From contig WOAB01000152.1 in the NCBI GenBank assembly GCA_027886185.1, forward strand, positions 1,195,001 through 1,259,000: 64,000 nucleotides of DNA, written 5' to 3'. Positions 22,216 to 34,043 of this stretch are shown here, one piece after another. Below the pieces are notes generated by a model. The model ran no database searches, was not told where the DNA came from, and was given only the letters and a program-made list of their open reading frames with translations. This stretch comes from Rheum nobile. Lineage: Eukaryota > Streptophyta > Magnoliopsida > Caryophyllales > Polygonaceae. Within the stretch, counting starts at the first letter, position 1, and the number at the start of each line of letters is the position of its first letter. A program made the translations under genes and the position numbers.

Positions 22216-25200
22216 CTTCTAATTAATTATCCCCGCCTTCTTCCCCGGTTTTACTTCGACCAAAAAGTTTAAACCTAGAGGGGGGAAAAATACGCAGCTT
22301 GTGCTCGTCTGGTGAGTGTGGCTCGTCAATGCAGCGGTAATTGCTCCGCCTTTCTCCTCTTCTGGCGATTTCGAAGCAATTTCTAACCCTAATTTTATTT
22401 TGATGTTCATGATTTCCAGCAATCTTCGCAGGTTTTGCGACTTATCCGATCAACGATCTGACCGAGGTCCGTATTCGGCTCTAGAGTAGATCTGGTGCAT
22501 GCTCTTTTTAATTGCGTGAATCCGGGAATTGTTAGGTTTTAGAGTACATCTGGTTTGGGCTTGTTTTCATGGTTTGTGAATTTGAGTGTTTTGGCTCTGG
22601 ATTTGTTGATTTGGTTGCGAATTGCAGATTATGTTCTTGAATAATATGCAATTCGCAACCAAATTAGGAGAAGACTGACTAATTAGGAGAAGACTTCAAA
22701 ACTATAGAAGTCTTACTCTTGAAACCTTAACTATGTATCTCTAGCTAGCTATTCCTAGTTCTATTTTCTGTTTCATAGACAACTTACCAAGTTTAATGTG
22801 TTATGGTGGCTAAGTTTACATGGTAGTTTTAGATAATTTTAGTTCCATCTGGATATGTGAGGATTTGATCTATAGATTAGGCTCGGACCTCCACTAACAC
22901 CCTATACAACACTTGTATATACCATAGAAAGATAAAGTATAACAAAGCAAAGAAGTTGAAGTCAGTTCAATAATTGCTTTCAGAGGCCAATGTATCCTGG
23001 TGTAGAGGATGATCAATGAGGCTTCCCAAGTTGAGTCAGTTTGGTATACGAGTCTATTGTATGTTTGCTTCCCCTCACTTGAAGATGCCTAGCTGAAGCT
23101 AGATATTGTCCTGTTGGTTTATACTTGGCTGGCACCTTCTCTTTTCTTATGTCCACTGCTACAAGTTATGAAATCATAATCCTGATCATCCATTTGAGTA
23201 GTGTACTTTGTGGTAGAGTTTATGGTTGCTTATTCATTGCAATGTTGCTCATTTGAACAGGTTCCATAATCCACTTGACTGCAATTATGTCCCATTATGC
23301 TCACGATTTACTCTTGCACTTCAAGTTCCATGCAAGACCTTTCTACACCACTATCTCTATTTTGAAATTATGATATAGATTTATCACTTGGCACTCCTCT
23401 TTACTTGCTGGTTGTGTAGTCCACTGAAAAGGTAGGATGTGAGAGGATAAGATATTTGTTTGATTAGAGGTGTATTACACTAAGCTTAACTGACAATGAT
23501 AATTGCAGAGTTAAAAAGGTTTGTTTGGCTTGCTCTATCGCAGTAAAGCTTGAGTCTTCAGTGAACAAAAGATGAAGCATGTTTACTCTTTTTAATGGGA
23601 TGTGAAGCAGATGAATTAAAATAAACAGGAACTTTGAAGACTAATCCTCAAACTCTGACCATGTTTAGCTCTTTTAGAATATCGAGAAAGTGGACCGGAG
23701 TGATTGTTCTGACCTGTTTAGCTCTTTTTAATGGGCTCAAGTGTTGAACTCGTTCTGTATAGTTGGTTTCTGCTTTGTACATTGTCCCTGATTTATCTCC
23801 AAGCTGTCATTGTAATGAGTCAAATAGTCTGGTATTTTATTTGGAAATAACAAGGAATTGGATGCTTCTATTCATTGATTCTTGTTCGGTCTCTCTTCCC
23901 TTGTCACCACTTAGTTCTATTATGTAGCTGAAGTCACTTGTTGTTCAACCAATAGTGGATTGTGGTGTGCTTTAGATTTGTTTTCCTTGACTGATGCATG
24001 TGATGTCTGAACTCTGAAGTAGTTAGTAGCTATTATCTTTTGATGCACAGAGATTTAAATTCATACAAAAAGTAGAAAGCAAAAGAGATGCTATAAAGTA
24101 CTAGTACTAGTCCAGTAATGTGGTCATTCCAGTTCAAACCTCATTCCAAATACTCTCTTAACTAGCATATATGAGTTTGGACCTTTTAGTTCATGGTTTG
24201 AAATTTTAAGGTCTTGTTGGACTCTGAAGAATATGATTTGCACTAATGAGCAATCTAAAAATAGTGAGAATTGATTATTTAAAAGCAATGATGAGTCTGT
24301 GAGAGTTTTATCTCAAATTCTTATTCATTTCCGCTTTTAGTGTATTAATTTATTATTAGATTGCCACCTTTCAAGCACAAATTTGTAACTCCCGAAATCT
24401 CTTGCTCTTTATCCTGCTTTCGATTTTTTTCTTTTATGTTGGCTTCGAAAGTCAAATAAAAATATAATCGAATCAATTAATAGTCAGTCTCTGATAATTA
24501 TAGGTGGGATTATAGTTTATGATCATTTGTTAACCTATCCAAAACATGAAGTGACTAGCCAATTGATGAGGTTAGTTGACAGTTTCTGTGCTGTCTTCCA
24601 GCTCAATGGTGGTGTCATTTTCTTGCCCTGCATATATTTGCATTTTTGGACCCATTCCATTTCCTCCAGAGATTTGCTAGTTGGAACCAAAAATTGTATC
24701 AATGTGATACTCTGACTTTTGCCAGATGAAATAAGCTTGTGTATGAATGTTACCTCTAATCTATATCAAAATCACCTGCCATCCTCCTTTCATTTACATT
24801 TATCACATGATATTAGAAGCTTCCTTTACATTATACATCTCTACCAGTCACCTGTACAGGAGAGTTGAAAGGCAAATGTGGTTCTTGTTGTGAGCTGAGG
24901 TCAGTAAAAGGGTTGCATACTGGCTGAGGATGCCTGTTGTTAAACATGTCATTTGTGACAAGTAGTACGTTGTCAAATTTAGGATTCTTGTTATTTGGAT
25001 CAAAACCAACATTTATATCACCATCCAATCTATATAATGGGATACTTTGATTTTGGAATTAGTCCTTTCTGACTGTCAACATTGTCTCATGTGATCCCCT
25101 CTCTCTTTTCTCTGATTTCTGGCAGATCAAGGTACTGATTGGGAAGACAGGAATGTGCACAGGAGTTGCTTATGTTTTTTTGGTGAACTCATGAATATCT

Positions 25201-25563
25201 GTCAGCAACGTGCCTGAGTTAATTTCTTCAAGAAAAAGGTTTGTTATTGTAATTCTAATGCTGATGTAAAAGTGTTTGCTTCTTGTTCTCTTTAACTTTT
25301 ACTTCATCTAGCCTTTTTCTGTCCAATTTATAGCACAATTTATTTACAACATAACCAATGCAAAATAGAACAGTTTACAAAAATCAAGCATAGTAGTGAG
25401 CCTTAGCAAATACCTCCTCAGGTCCCTTACACAAGCAATTACCTCCTCAGGTTCTTCTCTTTCTAGGTACATAGATCTGAAAACAATCTTCTTCCTTAGT
25501 ATAGGCTATATCTGTCTGATTTTGTCAGAAACAAATTTTAAACCAACCAGTGGGGTCTACAAA
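22216..25563. other. CACTA interior, no supported gene
   Basis: Begins with a leader-like stretch (about 22300-22480, TCTCCTCTTCTGGCG and CTAACCCTAA) followed by T-rich, intron-like DNA without long ORFs. The sequence GCAATTCGCAACC-type inverted repeat near 22610-22660 is local. It may be a decayed transposase gene or captured host DNA; nothing identifiable was seen. Confidence 0.4.
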
Positions 25564-25568
25564 AGAGA

Positions 25569-25924
25569 TAGTTGGTGATTTTACTCGCCTTCTTGGAACT
25601 TTGGCAAAAGATTCCGCCTTCGCACCTTTGAATTATGTAAGCTGGAAATACATGCCTTTCAAGGGAAAAAATTGGGAGTATGTTTAGGTAATGTTTGTTC
25701 ATTTGTTATTTTCATAGATTCAGATTATTGTCTATGCAAGTACTTATAAAATATCCTATCTATTTCTAGTTTAGAAAAAATTCTTACTTGAAGAACATGC
25801 AAGAAAATACGTTTTGAAGAATGTGAATGAAAAATGGAGGGTGCACAAAACAAGAATGAAGGAAAAATACTATAAAGAAAATGAAACCATGGAAGAAAGG
25901 TTGATCAAGCGGCTTGAGTACTAA
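25569..25924 (+). pseudogene. En/Spm-associated plant transposase fragment (PF03004-like)
   Basis: Two exon-like blocks. The first (25569-25687) reads FTRLLGTLAKDSAFAPLNY and VSWKYMPFKGKNWEYV. The second (25775-25924) reads FLLEEHARKYVLKNVNEKW and RVHKTRMKEKYYKEN. Together they follow the Ptta/En/Spm plant transposase domain, whose conserved core is 'GTL...PL.Y.SW' then 'KF...L....KWR..K..L...Y'. The 87-bp gap begins with GTAATG and ends with TTTAG, so a phase-0 intron fits. The last codon of the first block is TAG where the family expects Gln (CAG). Only the middle of the domain remains. Confidence 0.65.
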
Positions 25925-26529
25925 TTTAAAGTCAAATCATAAGCTTGTTTGAGTTTCTTATCTGTTTGTGTTGATTTTTAGGGACCTTGTCGATGAATTT
26001 GAGGGGACAGAAACTATGTGAGTTGATCAATGGATGTGTAGAGAGGGACGATTTACATGAAGGTATGTTTTCAAGTATTTCTTGAAGCTGTGCGTATCCA
26101 TTTATTTCAGTTTTCTTTTGAATTACACTTATTAGTTGTTGGTGTTACTGTTGATTGAAATTCGTTTGTAGATCCATTCATTGGTTATTCATATTTGTTT
26201 TGCAGGTTTTTGATTTTATTGGACAAGCAAGAAAACATGGATATAGCTGTATAGGTTTAACACGTCTACTTTTTAGGGTAATGATACTTTGATTTTGGCC
26301 AATAATTTTGGCATATTAGTAGCTATAGCTAACACTAGGTATGTTAATCAGCACAAGCCAACTATATATGGACTTGGTTTTTTGGTATAGTAGGTACACT
26401 TGGGCAATTTATGCTTTTATATTGTAACCAACAAGTTTCTTATATTATGAATGAATTTTAGTACAAAATAGCATTTTTTAAGCATGAAAAATATATATAA
26501 TCAGCAAAAATTGTCGATATATATATATA
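25925..26529. other. CACTA interior after the transposase fragment, no supported gene
   Basis: T-rich, intron-like sequence. A short frame near 25980-26060 may be one more decayed exon of the same gene but is interrupted. No other feature. Confidence 0.35.
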
Positions 26530-27040
26530 ATGCACAAATATCCGAAACTGTTGAAAATACGTTGCAAAAACATAAAACATACTACCGTTGCAATACAAAT
26601 AAAATCCGCTTTATTAGATTTAAAACAACTGTTGCAAAAGGTTAACATAACCGCTGCAGGCGTTGCAATAGGTGGACCAACTGCTGCTATTGGTCAACCA
26701 ACCGCTGCAATAGGTAACTACAACGGTTATAATGTATAACTATAACCGATGCAATAGATAAACCATCCGCTGCAATAACTAGCCACAACCGCTGCAACAG
26801 GTCAACACAGCCGTTGCAATAGGTGTCATAACAATCGCTACATTAGATAAAATACTATCGATTTTTGTATCAAATGAAGAGATTATTGTGTTATTATCAA
26901 AACCGCTGCAACTGCTTATAAAACCGTTGCATTAAGCCTAATGCAGCGCGAGCAGATGAAACGGTTAGAAACCGCTACATTAGATGTAAGGCAGTGGTAA
27001 ATATACCTATTGTAGCGGTTGTTGACCGCTTCGTTAGGTC
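26530..27040 (-). repeat. Right CACTA subterminal repeat array
   Basis: More than a dozen degenerate AACCGCTGCAA / AACCGTTGCAA units, reverse complements of the left array. The plus strand therefore looks like a mirror image of 21960-22210. Confidence 0.8.
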
Positions 27041-27050
27041 TTCTAGCAAC

Positions 27051-29437
27051 CAAACAAGGCGTAGAAGATAACTGAATAGTCGTTAAACAATTATATTCAA
27101 AGCACTTAACCACGTTAAGAATAATACAGCTAAGATCACTTCATGTATCAACACATATATCACATCATAAGGAACATTTAATACAAACATGTAGATCATT
27201 ACATAAATGACAATGAATGCACGTTCACACACACGAGGTCAACTTAATGGAGACATTTTAACACAAATCCACACCACACACACATGGTCAGCATCGCTGA
27301 AACCTTTTTAACACACACACAAGGTTAGCTCAATTGCAACCTTGACCACACACACTATGGATATTGGCCACATTTGAGCTAATATTGGGCGTCCACGTCT
27401 GTACAAATGCCACAACCTCAAGCATGTGGATGACCGTACATACCTCATCGAAGGCCTACTCTAAGGTATGCACCCACTACCTCACTCTCATACCCGGGGT
27501 CACCTTCGCACATGGAGGATGTCCTCACTTTTTCTTTTAACCACTCGATCATATGAATAACAACACACATTTTCACAACACAAATGAACAAATCATTATA
27601 ATGAACAAGTCAAGCACATATATGGAATCATTCAGATTTCATAATATAACATTATTTAATATTTCATGAATGAGTCACAACAACATTACATGCATCAACA
27701 AACTCACACAAATATTTATCATAATAAATCTTAGACGCATAAAACAATATTCAAACAAGCACACAAATGACCAACCGAGCAAGTATGGGAACTTGCCTCA
27801 TTAATGACATCCGAGCCTTTAGAAGGTATCAATCAAGACCATATATCCTCAAATAACTACCTAGGAAGCAAATGATGTCACAATAAATGCTTAAGTTTCA
27901 CAATACAAAATCTGAAATTTGACACCTTACTGTCCATTCAAAAACGTAACTATAACTCGATCTAAAGTAATTCAAAAAATACGAGCAAGATGATCTAAAA
28001 AGGGGTGAATGAGTCTAGGTCATTCTCCAAGTGTAACGAACCCTAAATCATTTATAAATAGTTTGTGAAAAAACAACAAAGTCAGTGAGCACATCACGCG
28101 CACTAATTTTCTAAAAATCACATAAAATTCATTATAGCCTTAAATTGAGTGATTCAAATACCTAAATTTTCTTAGCCTCCATATTGTAATTCTAGAAAAA
28201 GAACAAGTTCAAAACATTCTTTAAAGTTCAACAAAAACGTACGAATAAAGTTTGACGTTATGAAAAAAAGAAACTCGAAATCTATCTTTCAGATTTCTAG
28301 AATTTTAGAATTAAATCTATGAAAAATATGTTTTCAATATAATAACTAAATTGAAAATAACATTTATATATTTCCGTAAGTTAGTAAGATGCTCCATTTG
28401 GAATCAACGAAAGATCTCGTCTTATATGACCTTAACAATTTATTTAATAATTTGGGTACGCAGAATTTGCAATGTCACATTATAAAAATATCCAAAAATC
28501 GAAAACAAATCTTTCAAGGATGAAACCAGTTCCAAATGTTCATAAACACGTCCTAGTTTATCATATTAAATATCCATTAGAATAAATTAACCATTGTCAA
28601 GTTATAAGCAAAACGTTTCGTAAACTCAAAATCAAGTCATCAAACCAACTATTCTATTTCAACAATTTTTAAAAATACCAAGAGACATCGAAAAGCTACG
28701 ATGTTTCACATACAGTTTCATATATATGTGTAACATACACTGTTAAAATTTAAAATTAAGATAAGATCTAGAACTATTTTTAACAATTAAAAGTCTTAAA
28801 AATGTCGACCAGAAATTCCTGGCAAAGAGCTTCGACCACCTTGCCTTTAGACAACGCGTGAGGGCACGTCTTTTGGCTTCAAAGGACGTGCCTCATATTA
28901 ACATGTAGACGACAAAAATAAGAAGAGAATTCAATTTGAATCGTATAAATCTGACACCGGACGTATAAACGGTGATGTTGGGAAGTTGACTGAGCTTTAG
29001 GGTTGCGAGAGAGAAAAAACCGAGAGATAGAGCGGCGTGAAGAAGAAGAGGAGAGAAAAGAGTTGTGTGATTTTAGGTTAAAACTAAGCCCTATTTATGG
29101 GGAATAAAGGAGATCAATTAAGATAATGTTGTTGGAAAGAAAATATTCAATATTTCTTTTCAAATAAAATTAATTTTATTGGGCGACTTAAAAGGAAATA
29201 ATAAATTTGAACACACTATCTTTTCATTTAAGTTTAAATTATACGCTTAAGCATTCATAAGGAATTTATTTGACATAAGATATATCTTCAAGTTTATAAA
29301 TATAACTATCAAAAATATAATAGATTTAATAATTCCCATTGAAATGAAAGACATTTACAATAATAACCTTATTTAAAATCTAAAATATTACGGATTATTA
29401 CACTACTACCCCGTCAAAATAAGTTTCGACCCTGAAA
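27051..29437 (-). repeat. Minus-strand chromovirus-like 3' LTR with a stub of internal sequence
   Basis: Read on the minus strand, an LTR starts TGTAATAATCCG at 29402. A promoter-like CCATAAATAG lies near 29091, with a CT-rich leader after it. The 35 bp before the start (29403-29437) read GGTCGAAACTTATTTTGACGG in part and mirror the pol end and polypurine tract of Tekay-type elements (compare GTCGAAACTTCTTTT before 8838). So this is the 3' LTR of a minus-strand relative, with the rest of the element deleted. The left limit is unclear because it meets the CACTA element. Confidence 0.55.
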
Positions 29438-30293
29438 CTTGAAAAATTATGTAATTGGTTATAAGATATAAATTTACAAATTCAAATTTTATATAAAAAT
29501 TCCTCAGGTACATTAGAGCTTTTTAAGTACTCCACACTATTTTTGCTAAATGTGCTTGATCAAGTTTAGCGCCAATTTCTTTATGTTTGTTGATTCTGAC
29601 CCATTTGATGTTGGGCTACTGCTTTTATGAAGTTAACATATATCCTTTTTCAGTTATTCTAAAGGGTATAGGTTAAGAACCATGTTTTGGAAAGATATGT
29701 CAGAATATATACTAGGGTACTTTTTGGGTAGGTTGGTTGGTCGGGTTGATTGAGTCTGATGCGGGTGGATGAAACGCTTCTCCGAAATTGATGTGATCAA
29801 TCATCCAAGCATCTGAAACCCGATATAAGACTTGAACAATAAATCTCTCACATGTGACCAAGTATTTCAACCATGGAGCTAATTAAGTTATTGTAATACC
29901 AAATAGATTATAAACAAAAATTATATGATTGTTTTATGAAATTAATAAGTACAATAAATGATTCTTGCACCCAATTTTTTGTTGTTATATATAGATATAT
30001 AGATATGTGGATATATAGATATCCATGCACCAAATACCCGAGTGTGTCTCGTATGTTGTATTTTCTAGGAAATTAGTCAATTTTATTAATTTTATACCCC
30101 GAACGTGCTATACACGTGTTCTAAAGCGTTGTTCATTATTTGCAGCTTTTTTATGGGTTATACCTCATAACTAGCATATGTGATCATGCCTTGCATGGGC
30201 TTAGATAAATATAAACTTACTGGTGAATAAATTTTACTGTACAATATATTATTGACTACATGGAACATCATTGTGAGAATTAGGTTGATTAAA
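29438..30293. other. No supported gene; ATATAG microsatellite
   Basis: AT-rich intergenic DNA. An ATATAG-type microsatellite is at about 29986-30022. No ORF of note. Confidence 0.45.
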
Positions 30294-30670
30294 CACTAGT
30301 ACAAAATGACAAGTTTACTACGGTTTCAAATGTGCATATATTACTACGGTTCACAACCATAGTAAAAGTGGTCGTTATAAAACTGTTTACCACAGTCGCT
30401 GTTTTACTACAGTTGTCGATTTACTACTGTTGAACACAACCGTAGTAAAAATGCACATTTTTCATTCCCATTAAGACTCGTAGTAATAGTGACAACCGTG
30501 GTAATTGGACATGTCACAAAGTTGTTTCAACCAAAGCAACCGTGATAATTTTACATGTAGTTAAATTGTTTCAACCGTAGTAAAAATGAATGATTCACCC
30601 GTAGTAACATTTTTACAACCGTAGTAAAATGTCATCGTTGTTAATTTGTTATAACCGTAGTTATATTGTA
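30294..30670 (+). mobile_element. Second CACTA terminus with its own subterminal repeats
   Basis: CACTAGTACAAAATGAC is a typical CACTA terminal inverted repeat. It is followed by about a dozen ACCGTAGTAA units in both orientations. The unit differs from the GCAGCGGTT family at 21.9-27.0 kb, so this is another CACTA family. No matching right terminus (TTGTACTAGTG) was seen downstream, so the element is truncated or its other end was displaced. Confidence 0.65.
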
Positions 30671-31439
30671 TATCCCAATTATTGGGTCGCTATTATAAAC
30701 AATATGATGAATATATAAGTCGAGATGTTAAGAAATTTGGGAATGAATAGGCTGTTTAAAATAAAAATAATATATGTTATTAAAGTAAGGGTTAGATTGT
30801 TCAAAAAATTATTAAGTTTATTTTTTACATATGAGAATAATTTGTCGATATAAAGGTAAAGTTTTACTGAATATAAAATATTAATATAATTACTGTAACG
30901 AAAGATGTTTCTTATCATGGAAAATCGAATATTGAAATATATTATACATAGAATAAATAAAATATTGATGAATAAATATGAAAAAGGGTCACATATTATA
31001 CAATATATGTGAATGGTGAAAATGTAATGGATAAGAAAGTTGCCTATATCTCATAGCTAAATGGAAGACACGTAGAAAAAATATGTTAGGCTATAGGACA
31101 TTAATTTAGATCTATTTTTTATAAAATTGAATTAAAATATATTTAAATGACAAACTATAAGATGAATCTATATATATAATTGCACAATTATTATTGGGAT
31201 AAAAAGAAAATTGTACAAATTGAAAATAAAAAAATCCATATATGAATCCAAGAAAATTAACCTTATAATAGACCTTGTTCCATAAACCCCAAATTTGGAG
31301 ACTATTACATCTAAAATATATAGTATTTATCCCTAAATAACTCAACAAAATGATTATAAATTATCATATTTCGTAAAAATCGAAATTATCGATCAATGGA
31401 GGAACGATATCATGCTTTTTGTTCAATAAGATACCAAAG
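30671..31439. other. AT-rich DNA, no gene seen
   Basis: Very AT-rich, with Ile/Phe/Tyr-rich minus-strand ORFs of no recognisable family. Confidence 0.45.
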
Positions 31440-31690
31440 TGAAAGTGGATGATTGACTCCCATACTAGAAAGAATCGCATGAAATCCTTTGATAACACGG
31501 ATTCCTATTTCTCAATAATATCATGTGATCAAGACAATTGGGTTGAATCTCGTAAAATCATTTCATACAAGTTCATTGATATCAACTTGCAATTCGAATT
31601 GGCATGAACAACGTCTCCTTGCATAGTATGAATTCGAAACATTCATGATCTGTATGTGGATGAGTCGGAGTCCTTATGTTTATTATTAAA
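31440..31690 (+). pseudogene. ycf2: Plastid ycf2 fragments, plus orientation
   Basis: The plus strand encodes SHTRKNRMKSFDNTDSYFSI, ISCDQDNWVE and KFIDI, then LQFELA, an interrupted SPCIV-x-IRNIHDL and VDESESL. These two stretches match separate parts of the plastid Ycf2 protein, the large AAA-type protein of the plastid import machinery. They are joined here without the long segment that separates them in Ycf2, so an internal deletion or fusion occurred. In-frame stops show decay. Interpreted as plastid DNA transferred to the nucleus. Confidence 0.6.
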
Positions 31691-31701
31691 CTATTATTCT
31701 T

Positions 31702-32145
31702 TTAAAGCTCATCCTCTTCATCATATCCACCATCCCCTTCAGCATAAAATGCATAATCAAAATATTCATCATTAACTTTATCAGAAATGATCGGCTTGCC
31801 CCCAAATGACCTGGCCCAATAGGGAAATTCCAATTCATTGAGCCTTTCGATCCAATCAAATAGCAAGCCCCAAGATTTCCATATTCTAGGAGCCCAAACT
31901 ATGTAATCGACTACATCCTCCGCTAACTGTTGTGGATCGGTGCCTTTTGTCCATTCTTTAAACTCCGATTCATTGAGAAATCTATGATTAAAGATAGAAC
32001 GAGATCCATTTTCCACCATCTCAAAGGATTCCTTGGTTGGGGCCGAAGAAGTGAGGATCCCATTAAAGCGCCTTCTACTATTGAAAAGATTGAATAAAAC
32101 GATATATAGATCGGGTTTAAAGCAAAATAGGCTCATTTTCTGCAA
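31702..32145 (-). pseudogene. ycf2: Divergent ycf2 C-terminal-region fragment, minus orientation
   Basis: An open frame of 147 codons on the minus strand. Residues about 45-115 match Ycf2: DPQQLAED, VVDYIVWAPRIWKSWG, LLFDWIERLNELEFPYW and ARSFGGKPI. It then leaves the usual Ycf2 sequence and ends in an acidic tail (GDGGYDEEDEL). The flanking N-terminal part (SAPTKESFEMVENGSRSI) is only loosely Ycf2-like. It lies head-on to the plus-strand ycf2 fragments at 31440-31690. The frame is open but differs from typical Ycf2 at many residues, so either the donor plastome had a fast-evolving ycf2 or the insertion is old. Function in the nucleus is unlikely. Confidence 0.65.
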
Positions 32146-33050
32146 GGAAATACCAAAAAAATCTTCTATTAAATAAAATAAAAAAGGCTTTCTACATATG
32201 CATCGTCAAAAACAACGATTTTTATGAGCTGTTGCAAAAAACGAAACTTCATGAGTCGAAATATGAAAAAATAAGATATGCCTAGATACTTTATTCTAGG
32301 GATAAAAAATCGAATTGATTGAGAACAAGAATCGTAAAGATCAATTAACGAGGTTTGGGCCAATACATTAAGAGTTGCATACTTATGCCCTACATAATAG
32401 AGGATAGATAAAATTTAGTAATCTGCTTATGTATTAGAGGCAATCCACTAAGATATTGAGCATTGGTGTAGGATCATATCCCAAAGATAGTAAGTTTTTC
32501 TTTCTTATGTAGGAAAAAAAGCCCTTTTCAAGGATTCTATATAAATTTGGATATGAAACCGAGATAGTTACCTTGCAGAAAATGTCAACAAAAAGAGTAA
32601 ATGTCCATCCTTTATTCGTTTGAAGGTGGTATAAAAGATAACACAAAAATGAATTCAAAATTAAAATTCAAGTTTGAAACTCATAGTATGGAACAAAGGG
32701 TGGAACGTTGAGATTGTTGCAGGCGAACGTTGCTCAAACGGCTAAGTGTTTGATAAATTATGATACGACTTCTCTACAAGAGAAGAAATGGCTAACGCGA
32801 GAAACTAAGTGAAAAAGCAGATTCTAGCTGTTACTAGAGGAGAGAGAAAAGATTTGGCTGATGGATTGGATGGCAAGTCAGTTTCGAGATTTTTCGAAAG
32901 TAATTATTCAAGATCTTTCAAGCTTATCTTTACCAAATTTTCTTTATCTACATATATTCATCCTCTCCCAAACTAAATCCTACCCGCTATTTCACTATCT
33001 TGTAGTCTCTCTCTCTTGCTCTCAAAATTTGCAAGATCCTCTCTTGCCCT
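32146..33050. other. Mostly uncharacterised; decayed minus-strand coding remnants near ycf2
   Basis: Minus-strand frames at 32169-32363 (SLIDLYDSCSQSIRFF) and 32434-32658 (GYDPTPMLNILVDC) look like pieces of one decayed coding sequence collinear with the ycf2-like ORF, but I cannot place them in Ycf2. From about 32690 the sequence changes character toward the Sirevirus-like remnant. Confidence 0.3.
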
Positions 33051-33561
33051 ATGTCGTCACAAACCCTAAATCACTCACCTTTCCCAATGTCAAACCAAAA
33101 GAAATCCATGGCAACCTCAAGGAACACCTCAGTCCCCAACATCAGTGTCGATGAGATGACACAAGAACAACTAGACCAACTCATCTCTCAAGCTTGACTT
33201 CTCCACGGTCATTCTTCAACATATGGCCAAGTGCACCGGTAAGACCCACTCTCTGCCCTATCCTAGCTTACTGGAGATGCTTTTGGAGAAAGAAGGGGCT
33301 TACATAGCTGAAGGTGAAGTTCCCTTGACTACTGAACTAGAGATGGTAAATGTTCAAGAGATGAAGTATCAAGGAGATGATAAGGGAACATTGCCTCCCT
33401 CTGCGTTTGCTAAGAAGGAACAACGTGAAGGATCCTCAAGGGGTGGTTCATCGCATAATCATATTCTGGATGAGTTGAAAAAACTGAACATCATGATAAA
33501 ATTGTTGCTTGATCACTTCTTAAACAAGGAGGAGGAGGAGAGAGACGACTCTAAGGCATGA
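33051..33561 (+). pseudogene. Env-like ORF remnant of a Sirevirus-type copia element
   Basis: Starts MSSQTLNHSPFPMSNQ (33051) and stops at TGA 33195-33197. After a frame change it continues from 33223 with YPSLLEMLLEKEGAY and ends with ELKKLNIMIKLLLDHFLNKE and a charged tail (33561). It lies between pol (absent) and the 3' LTR, where Sireviruses carry an env-like gene. A coiled-coil-like C-terminal segment is visible; no convincing membrane segment is seen in this short piece. Identification rests mainly on position and on the Sirevirus-type 3' region that follows. Confidence 0.45.
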
Positions 33562-34043
33562 GTGGACTCCTATTAATATTCCCTAGCCATATATTTTATG
33601 TTTTTCTTGTTTTTCATGTTTTCTTACTTATCTTCGTTTGTTTTTTATTTTTTGTGTTAATTTGCAATATTCCTAGTTGACTGTAATCAATTCTCTGCAA
33701 AAATTGATGAATTTTGATTCTGATTTGCGACTTAGACTGGATGTTCTTTGTTTAACTTTCATCTTTTAATGATGCCAAAATGGGGAAGTGTGAAAAATTG
33801 TGCGATGAGCTCAATGAAGAGATGTAACCGTTTAAATTGCTCCTAACTCTTTATGTTTGAACTTAGTACTATGGGGTAACTTGAAGCAACCTGAAAGGTA
33901 TGATCTACATATATCTATCTAAGGGGGAACCTTCCTGAACATTTGAACTTAGATGTATATTGACCGTTGTTGATTGACTCATTACTTATCTGGTTTGATT
34001 GAACAAATTTTAATGGGCTTGTCATCATTAAAAAAGAGGAAAT
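33562..34043 (+). other. Sirevirus-type 3' untranslated region with repeated polypurine motifs
   Basis: T-rich sequence with purine runs following ATGATGCCAAAATGGGGAAG (about 33770), at CTAAGGGGGAA (about 33920), and finally TCATCATTAAAAAAGAGGAAAT just before the LTR. Multiple polypurine tracts in this position are a known Sirevirus trait. Confidence 0.55.

Larger units (their letters stand above)
21933..27046 (+). mobile_element. CACTA (En/Spm) DNA transposon, about 5.1 kb, non-autonomous
   Basis: The left terminus is CACTACTACAA. Just inside are many GCAGCGGTT-type units (about 21960-22210); at the right end the same units are in reverse orientation (AACCGCTGCAA, about 26540-27035). This inverted subterminal array is the hallmark of CACTA elements. 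The right terminal repeat keeps its inner part (CCGCTTCGTTAGGTC matches the left inner sequence in reverse) and reaches TTCTAG at about 27046, but the outermost TAGTG is missing. Inside are remnants of an En/Spm-associated protein (25.57-25.92 kb). No intact transposase. Confidence 0.8.

Noticed and set aside
22260..22500. 5' leader of a host gene inside the CACTA interior
   Set aside because: Leader-like composition only; no coding exon follows that I can recognise.
29395..29412. CACTACTACCCC as a third CACTA terminus
   Set aside because: No subterminal repeats follow; the bases are explained as the junction of a minus-strand LTR start and its polypurine tract.
30679..31348. Membrane-protein-like ORFs on the minus strand
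   Set aside because: Ile/Phe/Tyr richness is what very AT-rich random sequence gives; no family resemblance.
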